A stretch of DNA of 64,000 nucleotides from JBDKFK01 sp039798745 (GCA_039798745.1 JBDKFK010000006.1:1-64000); one strand, 5' to 3'; shown: positions 16,064-23,739, counted from the stretch's first letter. The notes: generated by a model not told the origin, from the letters alone. Translations and numbers: made by a program.

Positions 16064-16324
16064 ATGATAAACCCTAAATTTGACGAAATTTATATAAGAA
16101 AACTAAATCCTGAAAACTGTGAAGAAAAAGGATATACATGGGAAGGGGATACTATTTATGATGAAGAAGCGCCCGAAGAAGCAAGAGCCGAATTCCCTCC
16201 CTTATTTAAACAAGGCTGGAAACTGGGTGAACCTGCAAATCGATCATTCGAGCAAAATGGCGGATATGGATTATATAGACCTATGGACAAAGAGCAAGAC
16301 GACCTTACTAACACCGGGAGTTAG
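16064..16324 (+). CDS. Hypothetical 86-aa protein
   Basis: Not recognised. An acidic soluble protein with several aromatic residues (YTWEGDTIYDEEAP; NGGYGLYRP). It is divergent from the Nudix gene with overlapping -10 elements and short spacing, and its end overlaps the convergent kinase-like gene by 17 nt. Confidence 0.5.
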   Translation: MINPKFDEIYIRKLNPENCEEKGYTWEGDTIYDEEAPEEARAEFPPLFKQGWKLGEPANRSFEQNGGYGLYRPMDKEQDDLTNTGS

Positions 16325-16856
16325 TATAATTACCCAGGTAGTGAGTGACAATTCTTTTTGCAGTCTCTTGTGGCGAAAGTTGTGTATTATCTATAACGAG
16401 ACTAGGTTTCTGTGGAAATTCCTGCGAATAATCGATTTCCTGCAATTTATCTTCTATTTCTTTCGCTGTAATAATTTTATTATGCTGCTTTCTTGAGTTT
16501 GCTGTGACTCGCTTTAAGAGTTCTTCTTTACTACACATAAGCTTAACAAAACATACTGTTCCTTTATAGTTTTCAACTGCTTCTACCACCTTTGATACAA
16601 ACTCATTAAACTGTGCTCCTACCGCGCCATATGTGAAAATAACATTAATTCCTTCCTTAGCAGCAGCTTCTATCATCTCGAGTCTAAACTTAGTTGTAAG
16701 TCTACGCCGTTCCGGATGATCCCAGGGGAAGAGTGACATTACAAAATCTGTAGCCGCGTGATTATGAAATACTTTATAACCAGTAAGGGCGGCCAATTCA
16801 TTGGCAACGGTTAGTTTACCTGCAGCGGGCACACCATATATGAAGATAAGATTCAT
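16308..16856 (-). CDS. P-loop NTPase / shikimate-kinase-like kinase
   Basis: 182 residues. Starts MNLIFIYGVPAAGKLT with a canonical Walker A (GVPAAGKLT), a HNHAATDF segment, then NVIFTYGAVG as strand 3 and KEELLKRVTANSRKQHNKI as the lid-like region. It resembles small AAA-type nucleotide or metabolite kinases; substrate unknown. The start is fixed at 16856, since longer readings run into the tRNA-Asp gene. The ATG lies only 4-5 nt after the tRNA 3' end, so the two are probably cotranscribed and tRNA processing would release the mRNA. Confidence 0.7.
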   Translation of the reverse strand: MNLIFIYGVPAAGKLTVANELAALTGYKVFHNHAATDFVMSLFPWDHPERRRLTTKFRLEMIEAAAKEGINVIFTYGAVGAQFNEFVSKVVEAVENYKGTVCFVKLMCSKEELLKRVTANSRKQHNKIITAKEIEDKLQEIDYSQEFPQKPSLVIDNTQLSPQETAKRIVTHYLGNYTNSRC

Positions 16857-16860
16857 TGTG

Positions 16861-16934
16861 CGGAGCCAAGGGGACTTGAACCCCCAACCTCTGCCGTGAC
16901 AGGGCAGCGCTCTAACCAATTGAGCTATGACTCC
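16861..16934 (-). tRNA. tRNA-Asp(GUC)
   Basis: Cloverleaf with acceptor GGAGTCA/TGGCTCC, anticodon stem CTGCC/GGCAG and loop CTGTCAC (anticodon GTC), T-arm GGGGG-TTCAAGT-CCCCT, discriminator G. CCA not encoded. Confidence 0.95.
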
Positions 16935-17066
16935 TTAGATCAATAATTGTATCATGCCCATTAGCCATCCTCAATAGTATCTTTGCCATCTTGAGATAGC
17001 TAAGTTGCATACGTTTAGGGCGAAAACAGTAATTTACATATTATTTTGACTGCTATAATATCTTTC

Positions 17067-17495
17067 ATGAATCATATTTCAAATAAACTTGTCCCCGAAC
17101 TAAGTGTTACGGATTTTTACAGAAGCCGTGAATTTTATACCCATATTCTGGGTTTCTCGGTGGCATATCAGCGCGAAGAAGAAGGATTCGCGTTTCTTGA
17201 ACTGGGAGAAGCGCAGATAATGATAGACACCATTGGCGTAGGACGCGACTGGACTACTGCGGAAATCGAGTATCCATTGGGCCGTGGTATGAACTTACAG
17301 ATTGAAGTAGATAATGTAGATGCGCTATATAAGAACCTTAAAGTACATCAGATTCCCTTGTTTCTCGAAATGGAAGAAAAATGGTATCGAACCAATAATA
17401 AAGAGTCGGGCAATAGACAGTTTCTCGTACAAGACCCTGACGGATATCTTCTCCGCTTTACCCAAGATTTGGGTGAACGACCAATAAGAAATTAA
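17067..17495 (+). CDS. VOC-family protein (glyoxalase/bleomycin-resistance fold)
   Basis: 142 residues with two beta-alpha-beta-beta-beta halves: KLVPELSVTDFYRSREFYTHILGFSVAYQ at the start and RQFLVQDPDGYLLRFTQDLG at the end, typical of bleomycin-resistance-like VOC proteins. A TATAAT box (17054-17059) ends 7 nt before the ATG at 17067, which selects this start and suggests a leaderless mRNA. A ligand-binding or enzymatic role cannot be told apart. Confidence 0.8.
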   Translation: MNHISNKLVPELSVTDFYRSREFYTHILGFSVAYQREEEGFAFLELGEAQIMIDTIGVGRDWTTAEIEYPLGRGMNLQIEVDNVDALYKNLKVHQIPLFLEMEEKWYRTNNKESGNRQFLVQDPDGYLLRFTQDLGERPIRN

Positions 17496-17507
17496 TCTGA
17501 AAATATA

Positions 17508-17540
17508 ATCTACCTCTGGGGACTAGCCCCAGAGGTAGAT
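17508..17540. terminator. Bidirectional terminator
   Basis: A perfect 14-bp stem, ATCTACCTCTGGGG with CCCCAGAGGTAGAT around ACTAG, lies between two convergent genes. It is A/T-rich on both sides and probably serves both the VOC gene and the zinc-ribbon gene. Confidence 0.85.
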
Positions 17541-17546
17541 CTCTAC

Positions 17547-17867
17547 TCAGCTCCCAAACACAGGTTGTTCCTGACATTTGGGACACCACAGCGCTTCGCC
17601 GTAGCTGTCGAAGCCATTACTGTGAATCCGCATCAGATTGGTAGCTAGCTCCAGTTTGCCATCACAGCCTTCAGTGCTGCAGGGATCTCCTTCAGCAGGA
17701 ATGTGTGCCGGCGCGTAGCGGTCGGCTACATAGATTTGAGCGGGTTCTGAGTGTGTAGCTTGCTGACTGGTAGTGTTGCTCTTTCTTAGTGCTTTTTGTC
17801 TAAGAAGAACAACGGTCGCAATCAGCGCAACTATGCCAATGAGCACGGTCCAGTCAATCCAAGTCAT
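17547..17867 (-). CDS. Hypothetical membrane-anchored zinc-ribbon-like protein
   Basis: 106 residues: an N-terminal transmembrane helix (about 5-24), a polar spacer and a C-terminal region with two Cys pairs (PCSTEGCDG and LWCPKCQ) that could bind zinc. Unrecognised. AAAGGAG stands 7 nt before the ATG. The minus-strand promoter TTGATATAAT (17939-17930) gives a leader of about 60 nt. Flanked by the strong terminator 17508-17540. Confidence 0.65.
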   Translation of the reverse strand: MTWIDWTVLIGIVALIATVVLLRQKALRKSNTTSQQATHSEPAQIYVADRYAPAHIPAEGDPCSTEGCDGKLELATNLMRIHSNGFDSYGEALWCPKCQEQPVFGS

Positions 17868-17929
17868 GGCGATCTCCTTTCATAGTAACTCGGGGTGTCT
17901 ACTAGAGGTGGATGTGTTAGGGCGGTCTA

Positions 17930-17976
17930 ATTATATCAAATCACCTATAAAATGATTGTGATTGGAATGATATAAT
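17930..17976. promoter_or_regulatory. Pair of divergent extended -10 promoters
   Basis: TTGATATAAT on the minus strand (17939-17930) drives the zinc-ribbon gene, and TGATATAAT on the plus strand (17968-17976) drives the gene at 18053. Neither has a clear -35. Confidence 0.6.
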
Positions 17977-18052
17977 GTGATTTCACCTCTATACGTTTCC
18001 CCTCGTACCTTTGCAATAGACCCCGCGCCGAACATACCGAAAGGAGAACCAC

Positions 18053-18451
18053 GTGAAGCTCACGCAGCTTACCATGAAATTCGCATGGGCATCGACCCAC
18101 GTAACAGAGATAATCGCGTACTTTGACGACGATTATCTCTTGCACGTACACTACCATGAGAAAGGCCAAAGACTATGGTATCTTGATCTTAGCTATGTAT
18201 TAGAAGAACCTAATCGTTGCTACTACCTGGTCGAGACACGATGCCTTACACCTGGGCCCAGTACATGGTCCCAACCAGAATTTGGCCGACACCTGCAAGC
18301 GGTGATGGATGCATTTACCCATCCCTTCGAGTCTATCCCCCTGACAGGGGACAGAAGGCAGCTTGCCCTACTGGTGGAGATTGTTTCACCAATAAAAGAT
18401 CATATAGAGGCACTTCTCAACAGTAGAGTACCACTCTGTCGGGAAAAATGA
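18053..18451 (+). CDS. Hypothetical 132-aa protein (GTG start)
   Basis: Not recognised. A soluble protein that opens as a run of beta strands (KFAWASTHVTEIIAYFDDDYLLHVHYH) and becomes helical towards the C-terminus. The GTG start is chosen because AAAGGAG lies 7-8 nt upstream. It has its own promoter and terminator and belongs to the G+C-richer class of genes in this window. Confidence 0.65.
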   Translation: MKLTQLTMKFAWASTHVTEIIAYFDDDYLLHVHYHEKGQRLWYLDLSYVLEEPNRCYYLVETRCLTPGPSTWSQPEFGRHLQAVMDAFTHPFESIPLTGDRRQLALLVEIVSPIKDHIEALLNSRVPLCREK

Positions 18452-18493
18452 CCTCATATGTTCTTACGTGAAGAAGGAACGTATATACCTCGG

Positions 18494-18521
18494 ACCTGAG
18501 GGAGCGCACGCTCTCTCAGGT
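18494..18521 (+). terminator. Terminator after the 132-aa gene
   Basis: ACCTGAG pairs with CTCAGGT and the stem continues through GGAGCG/GCTCTC-type pairs around CAC; a T-rich stretch (TCTTCTTTTAT) follows. Confidence 0.75.
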
Positions 18522-18564
18522 TCCTACTCTTCTTTTATAGCCTATAGAATAATACCCGGCGCAG

Positions 18565-18748
18565 TGATATAATTACATATTCTATATATACATATTAGAG
18601 CAATTGCTGCTTTACCTTGTATATAGATCTTTGACAACCTGCGGATTTACACATAAAGGGGTTATGAAGATAGGCGAATTGCTCGTCTTTCCTCACCACC
18701 TCTTTATGTGGAGATACGTTCAGCGCGCAAGCGCATGAACGTATTTAG
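18565..18748 (+). ncRNA. Structured leader or small RNA with boxA-like element
   Basis: This 378-nt gap holds an extended -10 (TGATATAAT, 18565-18573), a boxA-like GATCTTTGACAA (18626-18637) identical to the one before the 16S gene, then two strong hairpins. The first is a 12-bp stem of CACATAAAGGGG (18650-18661) with CCTCTTTATGTG (18699-18710). The second is ATACGTTCA/TGAACGTAT plus GCGC/GCGC capped by a GCAA tetraloop (18714-18744), followed by TTAG. It is either the leader of the gene at 18830 or a separate RNA of about 160 nt. I found no match to 6S, SRP, RNase P or tmRNA. Confidence 0.5.
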
Positions 18749-18829
18749 CTATGACATCTCGTAGTCACCCCGACTAACGGGATTGAACAACCACCTCTAG
18801 TGCCTACAAAGGCAGAAAGAAGGTAACCC

Positions 18830-19444
18830 ATGACACTTCCACTCTTCCACCCGGAACGCGAAGTTCCGGTAAGCCAAGTCTGCGCGGGCGACCGCCTGTG
18901 GCACAACGGCCAGTTCGTTGAGGTCACCTCAGCCGACCGTGCGGGCGCCGATATTCGACTCGTTTGTCGAGTTCCGAATGCTCCGTTTGATCAGCTGGAT
19001 TTTAGAGATCCGACGGAGACGGTGACTATTGAGGCATTGCCTCATGCTCACCGGTATTGGCAGGAGGGCCCGCTGACCATCGAGGTTATCGAACGGCTTA
19101 TTGGATTGGAAGGCACAATCATCCAATCCAATGCCGGCGTCTACCTCGCGCCAGTTGACGCTCGCCGCATCGAAGGCGAGTGGATATATGGCGAAAAGCC
19201 CGAACTCATGGCCTACTATGATCCAACGTTCACGCGCGATCAGGCAAAAACCCTGATCGAACCTTTCTTAGGACGGCCGATACGCATCACCACCCTCAGC
19301 GGGGGACTCCTTATCATCGTCATCACTGACGATGAAGTGGCGCTCTGCCGAGAACTCGTTAGCCGACATCCCCATGTGGTGATCGGCGGCGATGACAATC
19401 GCAGGTGGATTCGCATATCCAGCCTCACACGCCCGCAAGGGTAG
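18830..19444 (+). CDS. Hypothetical 204-aa protein
   Basis: Not recognised. It starts with a beta-rich domain (SQVCAGDRLWHNGQFVEVTSAD, reminiscent of Hint- or SH3-like barrels in wording only) and has a second alpha/beta part (PIRITTLSGGLLIIVITDDEVALCRELVSRH). No signal peptide or helix for the membrane. AGAAGG stands about 8 nt before the ATG. Base composition is clearly more G+C-rich than flanking genes, so recent acquisition is possible. It is preceded by the unusual structured leader at 18565-18748. Confidence 0.65.
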   Translation: MTLPLFHPEREVPVSQVCAGDRLWHNGQFVEVTSADRAGADIRLVCRVPNAPFDQLDFRDPTETVTIEALPHAHRYWQEGPLTIEVIERLIGLEGTIIQSNAGVYLAPVDARRIEGEWIYGEKPELMAYYDPTFTRDQAKTLIEPFLGRPIRITTLSGGLLIIVITDDEVALCRELVSRHPHVVIGGDDNRRWIRISSLTRPQG

Positions 19445-19477
19445 AAAGAGTAGCCAGTAACAATCCGCAGGTTTGGA

Positions 19478-19505
19478 CCGGGGGGTACAGCATTGTACCC
19501 CCCGG
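19478..19505 (+). terminator. Hairpin after the 204-aa gene
   Basis: Perfect 12-bp stem, CCGGGGGGTACA with TGTACCCCCCGG around GCAT. No T-run follows, so it may stabilise the 3' end rather than terminate by itself. Confidence 0.7.
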
Positions 19506-19545
19506 CCCACACTACCCTAAATACACACAGACAACCTCCGCATCT

Positions 19546-19555
19546 TTGATATAAT
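19546..19555 (+). promoter_or_regulatory. Promoter of tRNA-Val
   Basis: TTGATATAAT, the extended -10 seen at several genes here, ends 13 nt before the mature 5' end of tRNA-Val. Confidence 0.65.
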
Positions 19556-19568
19556 AGTGTCTGACTCA

Positions 19569-19642
19569 GCGCGCGTAGCTCAGTTGGTTAGAGCGTTGCA
19601 TTGACATTGCAAAGGCCCCTGGTTCGAGTCCAGGCGTGCGCA
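19569..19642 (+). tRNA. tRNA-Val(GAC)
   Basis: Cloverleaf with acceptor GCGCGCG/CGTGCGC, anticodon stem TTGCA/TGCAA and loop TTGACAT (anticodon GAC), T-arm CCTGG-TTCGAGT-CCAGG. CCA not encoded. Confidence 0.95.
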
Positions 19643-19644
19643 CA

Positions 19645-19709
19645 AATAGACGATGGTCGATAGACAATGGACAGTAGACTATAGTCTATCGTCTATAGAC
19701 TATCGACTA
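19645..19709. repeat. TAGAC/GTCTA short repeat block after tRNA-Val
   Basis: Repeated and inverted copies of GATAGAC and GTCTATCG, including the palindrome TAGACTATAGTCTA. A shorter relative (ATAGACGATAGACTATTGTC) lies between the two tRNA genes at 9538-9558. It probably folds into a hairpin that ends the tRNA transcript. Confidence 0.5.
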
Positions 19710-19730
19710 ATATGATATACTGAAAGAGAT

Positions 19731-19928
19731 ATGAAAGGTTCACTCCATGATTTCCTCTTTCTTCTTCTTTTGCTCCTTATATTCCTTGGGACCGTTTCAG
19801 TACTTGCTCTGCGGCCAATTCTCACCGGCAGCGTGAAAACCAACAACTATAAGCTAAATAACCAATCAAATATTCCTATCACCCCCGCAGGAACCTATAA
19901 TAACTACGGAATCATAAGCACTCCCTAA
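19731..19928 (+). CDS. Hypothetical 65-aa single-pass membrane protein
   Basis: One very hydrophobic Leu-rich helix (residues 8-28), then an Asn/Thr/Ser-rich outside tail. TATACT lies 10-12 nt before the ATG. No family recognised. Confidence 0.5.
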   Translation: MKGSLHDFLFLLLLLLIFLGTVSVLALRPILTGSVKTNNYKLNNQSNIPITPAGTYNNYGIISTP

Positions 19929-20045
19929 TACTCTCCAGATAGATTCATCCTCTATTATTACTCAACTCTTACAGGACTATTATTGTTTTCTTAACCCCAT
20001 CTAATATGATTACTTTTGTCATGTTATAAATCTGATACTCCACCT

Positions 20046-20309
20046 ATGTTAACTCAAACAATAGAGAACACAAAACAAACTCTTTTTATAGTGACCGTAG
20101 CGTTGATCGTATCAGGCATTGGCGTTATGGGAGGTCTATTATTTTCCAAGTATATAGAAGACCGCGCGTTTCATATGCCAATAGCGCACTCACCACACAC
20201 ACGCAATGTAGAGCATATAACCGAAACCACTGCTGAACCTCTCTTCAATACCAGGGCGGTCTTCGCGGTATCTGATCCCTTTCTGGAACCCCAATACCCA
20301 GTACTATAG
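20046..20309 (+). CDS. Hypothetical 87-aa single-pass membrane protein
   Basis: Short N-terminal tail, one helix (about residues 15-37, TLFIVTVALIVSGIGVMGGL) and a polar His/Thr-rich tail. I start it at the second in-frame Met (20046); an earlier codon at 20016 is possible but has no better signal. Unrecognised. Confidence 0.5.
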   Translation: MLTQTIENTKQTLFIVTVALIVSGIGVMGGLLFSKYIEDRAFHMPIAHSPHTRNVEHITETTAEPLFNTRAVFAVSDPFLEPQYPVL

Positions 20310-20343
20310 CCGTTAATAATTGACATAAAAGGAGGTGACTCAT

Positions 20344-20544
20344 ATGGCATTTAAACATACTAATACCCGCGGCACAGATTACTATCTGCATAGTCGTAAG
20401 GTAACCTTACGCGGAAGCGGAAAAGAACAGACAATATATTTCTTCGCTAAAAAACCGGGAGAAGGTTCGCTTGAAGCAGTTCCGTCAGAGTATATGGTAG
20501 TTGAATCCAAGAAAACCGGACTACCTGTACTCAAAAGAAAGTAA
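20344..20544 (+). CDS. Conserved small protein of unknown function (66 aa)
   Basis: A compact basic protein: TRGTDYYLHSRKVTLRGSGKEQTIYFFAKKPGEG, then AVPSEYMVVESKKTGLPVLKRK. I recall very similar small proteins annotated as hypothetical in many CPR and other genomes. AAAGGAGG lies 8 nt before the ATG at 20344; the in-frame GTG at 20335 falls inside that site, so it is not the start. Confidence 0.75.
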   Translation: MAFKHTNTRGTDYYLHSRKVTLRGSGKEQTIYFFAKKPGEGSLEAVPSEYMVVESKKTGLPVLKRK

Positions 20545-20546
20545 TA

Positions 20547-21032
20547 TTACGCAATGGCGGCGGAAAGCTCTTGCATACGGGCAATAATAACCGGATGATC
20601 TTGCCGAAGCTCGGCGGCCCTCTGACCCGACAAAACAGCCAATGAAGGATTACTTTCCATAGTGAGATAGTGGATAAAACTTTCATACTTGTCCATTGTC
20701 ATAGCTACCAATGTTTTAAGAGCAATGAGCGCTTCCAGATCGTGGAGAAGCGGCTCGTCAACTAGATTGAGCTGAGCGTTATTTTGTTGTATTTGTCCGA
20801 CAAATCCCTGTGACGGAACCCAGTCGTGTTCCAGTGCAAGCTTTTCTCCCTCCGCGTCAAGCCGCTCAACGCATAGTTCAGTCTGCCCTATAATTTTCTG
20901 CAATAATACTTTTACGCTACCTGACGTGGTGTGTTCTGTCATAGTGCTCAGTGCATCGATAAGCTGTATCTCTGAATCATAGATATCTTTGAGATGACTG
21001 ATAATACAGGTATGTATATTTACTGTTCCCAT
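20547..21032 (-). CDS. Ferritin-like (DUF892/YciE-type) protein
   Basis: 161 residues, almost all alpha-helical. The opening, IISHLKDIYDSEIQLIDALSTMTEHT, matches the YciE/DUF892 pattern of Asp/Glu-spaced helices that form a four-helix ferritin-like bundle, with HD and E residues later (LEHDWVP, LLHDLEAL). Known members are stress-related and may bind a di-metal site; that role is inferred. It is convergent with the 66-aa gene, with only 2 nt between them. Confidence 0.5.
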   Translation of the reverse strand: MGTVNIHTCIISHLKDIYDSEIQLIDALSTMTEHTTSGSVKVLLQKIIGQTELCVERLDAEGEKLALEHDWVPSQGFVGQIQQNNAQLNLVDEPLLHDLEALIALKTLVAMTMDKYESFIHYLTMESNPSLAVLSGQRAAELRQDHPVIIARMQELSAAIA

Positions 21033-21128
21033 AGAGATAGTTTATGTTAACTAATAGTAAGTTTTCGATCAAGATAGTACTACAAATATAATAATAAATG
21101 AACATCTAAGCAACTGCTTTTACGAAGT

Positions 21129-21692
21129 TTAACGAAGCATGTATTTTTTTATATCATCTGCGGAAAAGTTGAGCTCCCCAAGTTTGCGCACACAGTCCTG
21201 ACGCTTTAGCCCTTCGACTGTCCAGATACGCGTGAGTGACTCAATCGTTTCTTTTAATTCATACGGATATATAACCCAATCATCGATGGTATCAACATAG
21301 TAATCCGGAATATGATGAGTATGCGACTTTATGTAAGGGGCTGCTGTATGGATAAGAGCGCAGTCACGATTATGAGCATAATTAGTTGCTAGTGCGAGGG
21401 TATCACCTGTATCAGAAATATCATCTACCATAAGAATATGCTTACCATAGAGAGACGCGCCAACATCGTAGATAACTCGGGGAGTATGCTGCTGCCGTGT
21501 ATCCATGTAGCTTGAAATGGTAAGGGTCATAACAGGGAGAGATAAAAAATCGGAGAGCATGTGCGCGACCGTAAGACCGCCCCGGGCGATAGCCACAATA
21601 CTATCATACTTTACTCCACCTGCAATAATAGCGTCGGCAAGTTTGGCCATATCACCTTGCAGCCGATTCCAGGAAATAGGAAGATAATTCAT
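21129..21692 (-). CDS. Phosphoribosyltransferase
   Basis: 187 residues. The PRPP-binding motif is ILMVDDISDTGDTL near residue 88, with IVAIARGGLTVAHMLSDFL upstream as the hood-side element, as in xanthine/hypoxanthine-type PRTases. A nucleobase salvage role is likely. The start at 21692 is favoured over 21707 because TATAAT (minus strand, 21704-21699) ends 6 nt before it. Its promoter overlaps that of the divergent thrS leader. Confidence 0.8.
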   Translation of the reverse strand: MNYLPISWNRLQGDMAKLADAIIAGGVKYDSIVAIARGGLTVAHMLSDFLSLPVMTLTISSYMDTRQQHTPRVIYDVGASLYGKHILMVDDISDTGDTLALATNYAHNRDCALIHTAAPYIKSHTHHIPDYYVDTIDDWVIYPYELKETIESLTRIWTVEGLKRQDCVRKLGELNFSADDIKKYMLR

Positions 21693-21706
21693 ACTGCTAT
21701 TATACA

Positions 21707-21735
21707 TTGACTTAAATCTGTATATGGATTAAACT
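21707..21735 (+). promoter_or_regulatory. Promoter of the thrS leader
   Basis: TTGACT, 17-bp spacer, TAAACT; the leader-peptide ATG is 9 nt further on. Confidence 0.55.
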
Positions 21736-21744
21736 ATAGGTAAC

Positions 21745-21789
21745 ATGAACGCTTTGTATAATCAGATAACAACTACCACCACCTCTTGA
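21745..21789 (+). CDS. Threonine-rich leader peptide of thrS
   Basis: Encodes MNALYNQITTTTTS and stops at TGA. Five consecutive Thr codons (ACA ACT ACC ACC ACC) directly precede the attenuator stems. Ribosome stalling here when charged tRNA-Thr is scarce would occupy the segment that could pair with the antiterminator's 5' arm. Too short to find by length, but its codon content, position and the hairpins that follow are a complete set. Confidence 0.85.
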   Translation: MNALYNQITTTTTS

Positions 21790-21846
21790 CGGAGGGGTTT
21801 GTAGTATGGCTCAAACACCCCTCCGAAATGGAGGGTTTTTGTTTTT
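21790..21846 (+). terminator. thrS transcription attenuator (antiterminator and terminator)
   Basis: Antiterminator: CGGAGGGGTTTG (21790-21801) pairs with CAAACACCCCTCCG (21812-21825). Terminator: CCCTCC (21819-21824) pairs with GGAGGG (21830-21835) around GAAAT, followed by TTTTTGTTTTT. The two share CCCTCC and so exclude one another. A further pairing, CTAC...CCTC in the leader peptide with GAGG...GTAG, forms the protector stem that lets the terminator form when Thr is plentiful. Confidence 0.85.
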
Positions 21847-21869
21847 AAATGCCCTTGGCATTTAAAAAC
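21841..21869 (+). other. A/T-flanked perfect hairpin downstream of the attenuator
   Basis: GTTTTTAAATGCC pairs with GGCATTTAAAAAC over 13 bp around CTT. It begins within the T-run of the terminator. Role unknown; it could stabilise the processed thrS mRNA 5' end. Confidence 0.55.
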
Positions 21870-21957
21870 AACCCCTAACGAAGCCATGAACACAAGCGGC
21901 GAAGTGGGGTGCAGCGCCCTGTACACTATATTTATAATTTTGTAAAATAAATTACAT

Positions 21958-23739
21958 ATGAACCAAGAACACCTTGATCACTTACGACACTCATGCGCTC
22001 ATTTACTAGCCGCAGCAGTACTAAAACTCTGGCCTGACACAAAGCAAACAATCGGCCCTGCCATACACAATGGCTTTTACTATGATTTTGAGTTTGCAGA
22101 ACCCATTTCTGACAAAGATCTGGGGAGAATAGATCAGAAAATGAGAGAACTCATGAAAAAATGGGACGCATTTGAACGGAAAGAAGTGACAAAAGAAGAA
22201 GCGTTAAACTTGTTCAAAGACAATCCTTATAAACAGGAGCTTATCCATGAGCTTGCGGAAAAGGGTGAAAAAATAACTGTCTACCAGTCGGGTGAGTATA
22301 TAGACCTCTGCCGCGGAGGACATACCGATGATCCACGAAATGCTCTGAAACATTTTAAACTCTTAACCATCGCCGGTGCGTACTGGCGAGGAGATGAAAA
22401 AAACACAATGCTGACACGAATATACGGAACTGCATTTGCTACCAAAGAAGAGCTAGAAAAATATCTGTGGCAGCTTGAGGAAGCAAAAAAACGTGATCAC
22501 AAAAAACTTGGGAAAGAACTCGGCCTCTTTATATTTTCTGATCTCGTCGGGCCCGGTCTGCCGTTATGGACGCCAAAAGGTACCATAATGCGCAATCTCC
22601 TTGATGATTTTGTCTGGAAGCTGCGTAAAGAGCGTGGGTATATGAAAGTAACCATACCTCATATCACCAAAAAAGATCTCTACGAAACGAGTGGTCACTG
22701 GACAAAGTTTGAAAATGAACTATTTAAAATTAAATCACGTGAAGGGCATTTGTTCGCGATGAAACCCATGAACTGTCCTCATCACACGCAGATATTCGCG
22801 GCGGTACCGAGAAGTTATAAAGAGATGCCTCAGCGATATACAGAAACAACAACCTGCTACCGCGACGAACAGACAGGAGAACTTTCCGGATTATCACGCG
22901 TGCGCGCATTTACGCAGGACGACGCTCATGTATTTTGCCGCAAAAATCAGATAAAAGAAGAATACTCGAGAATCTGGGATATAGTAAACATATTTTATTC
23001 AACGTTTGGATTTAAACTGAAAGTGCGGCTATCACTCCACGACCCTAAGAATATGAAAGCGTATCTTGGCACAGAAGAAATGTGGAATGAAGCTGAAGAA
23101 GCAATACGAACAATAGCCAACGAACGCGGAGCAGAATACTATGAAGCTGTCGGTGAAGCTGCTTTTTACGGACCAAAAATAGATTTTATGGCCGATGATT
23201 CGATCGGACGCGAATGGCAGGTCGCGACAATACAACTTGATATTAACATGCCTGAACGGTTTGATCTTTCATGCACCAATGAAAAAGGTGAAAAGGAACG
23301 TATCGTTATGATTCACGCGGCCATAATGGGCTCTATAGAACGTTTTTCTTCGATTCTTATAGAGCACTACGGCGGCGCGTTCCCCACATGGTTAGCCCCG
23401 GTGCAGACGGCTGTAATACCCATCTCCGAAAAGCATCTGGCTCTTGCTGAAGTGGTGCAGGATCTGCTGATAAAGCATGGCATACGTTCAGAAATAAATA
23501 CTGATCAGAAATCGGTATCCTATAAAATACGCCAGTCCACGTTGCAAAAAATTCCCTATATGGTTATAATAGGGGATAAAGAAGTCGAATCTTCCCGATT
23601 TGATGAAACTAAAAAAGCCAACTCAGCAAAGTCAATCGAAGTAACGGTGCGAAGCAGAGACGGGAAAGATCTTGGCATATTGAATCTTGATGCATTTATC
23701 AGTAACTTAACCAATAAGATTGAGAAATACGATTCGTAG
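21958..23739 (+). CDS. thrS: Threonyl-tRNA synthetase
   Basis: 593 residues. N-terminal editing domain with the HxxxH motif HSCAHLLAAAV near residue 11 and a Cys/His pair in YIDLCRGGHT; class II catalytic core with motif 2 (TTCYRDEQTGELSGLSRVRAFTQDDAH) and the zinc ligands (MNCPHH); C-terminal anticodon-binding domain from about residue 490. The N-terminal TGS domain of longer ThrRS forms is absent. Charges tRNA-Thr. Controlled by the leader attenuator at 21745-21846. First gene of the thrS-infC-rpmI-rplT-pheS-pheT run. Confidence 0.97.
   Translation: MNQEHLDHLRHSCAHLLAAAVLKLWPDTKQTIGPAIHNGFYYDFEFAEPISDKDLGRIDQKMRELMKKWDAFERKEVTKEEALNLFKDNPYKQELIHELAEKGEKITVYQSGEYIDLCRGGHTDDPRNALKHFKLLTIAGAYWRGDEKNTMLTRIYGTAFATKEELEKYLWQLEEAKKRDHKKLGKELGLFIFSDLVGPGLPLWTPKGTIMRNLLDDFVWKLRKERGYMKVTIPHITKKDLYETSGHWTKFENELFKIKSREGHLFAMKPMNCPHHTQIFAAVPRSYKEMPQRYTETTTCYRDEQTGELSGLSRVRAFTQDDAHVFCRKNQIKEEYSRIWDIVNIFYSTFGFKLKVRLSLHDPKNMKAYLGTEEMWNEAEEAIRTIANERGAEYYEAVGEAAFYGPKIDFMADDSIGREWQVATIQLDINMPERFDLSCTNEKGEKERIVMIHAAIMGSIERFSSILIEHYGGAFPTWLAPVQTAVIPISEKHLALAEVVQDLLIKHGIRSEINTDQKSVSYKIRQSTLQKIPYMVIIGDKEVESSRFDETKKANSAKSIEVTVRSRDGKDLGILNLDAFISNLTNKIEKYDS

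Noticed and set aside
18620..18750. SRP RNA, 6S RNA, RNase P RNA or tmRNA
   Set aside because: None of the diagnostic conserved segments of these RNAs is present.
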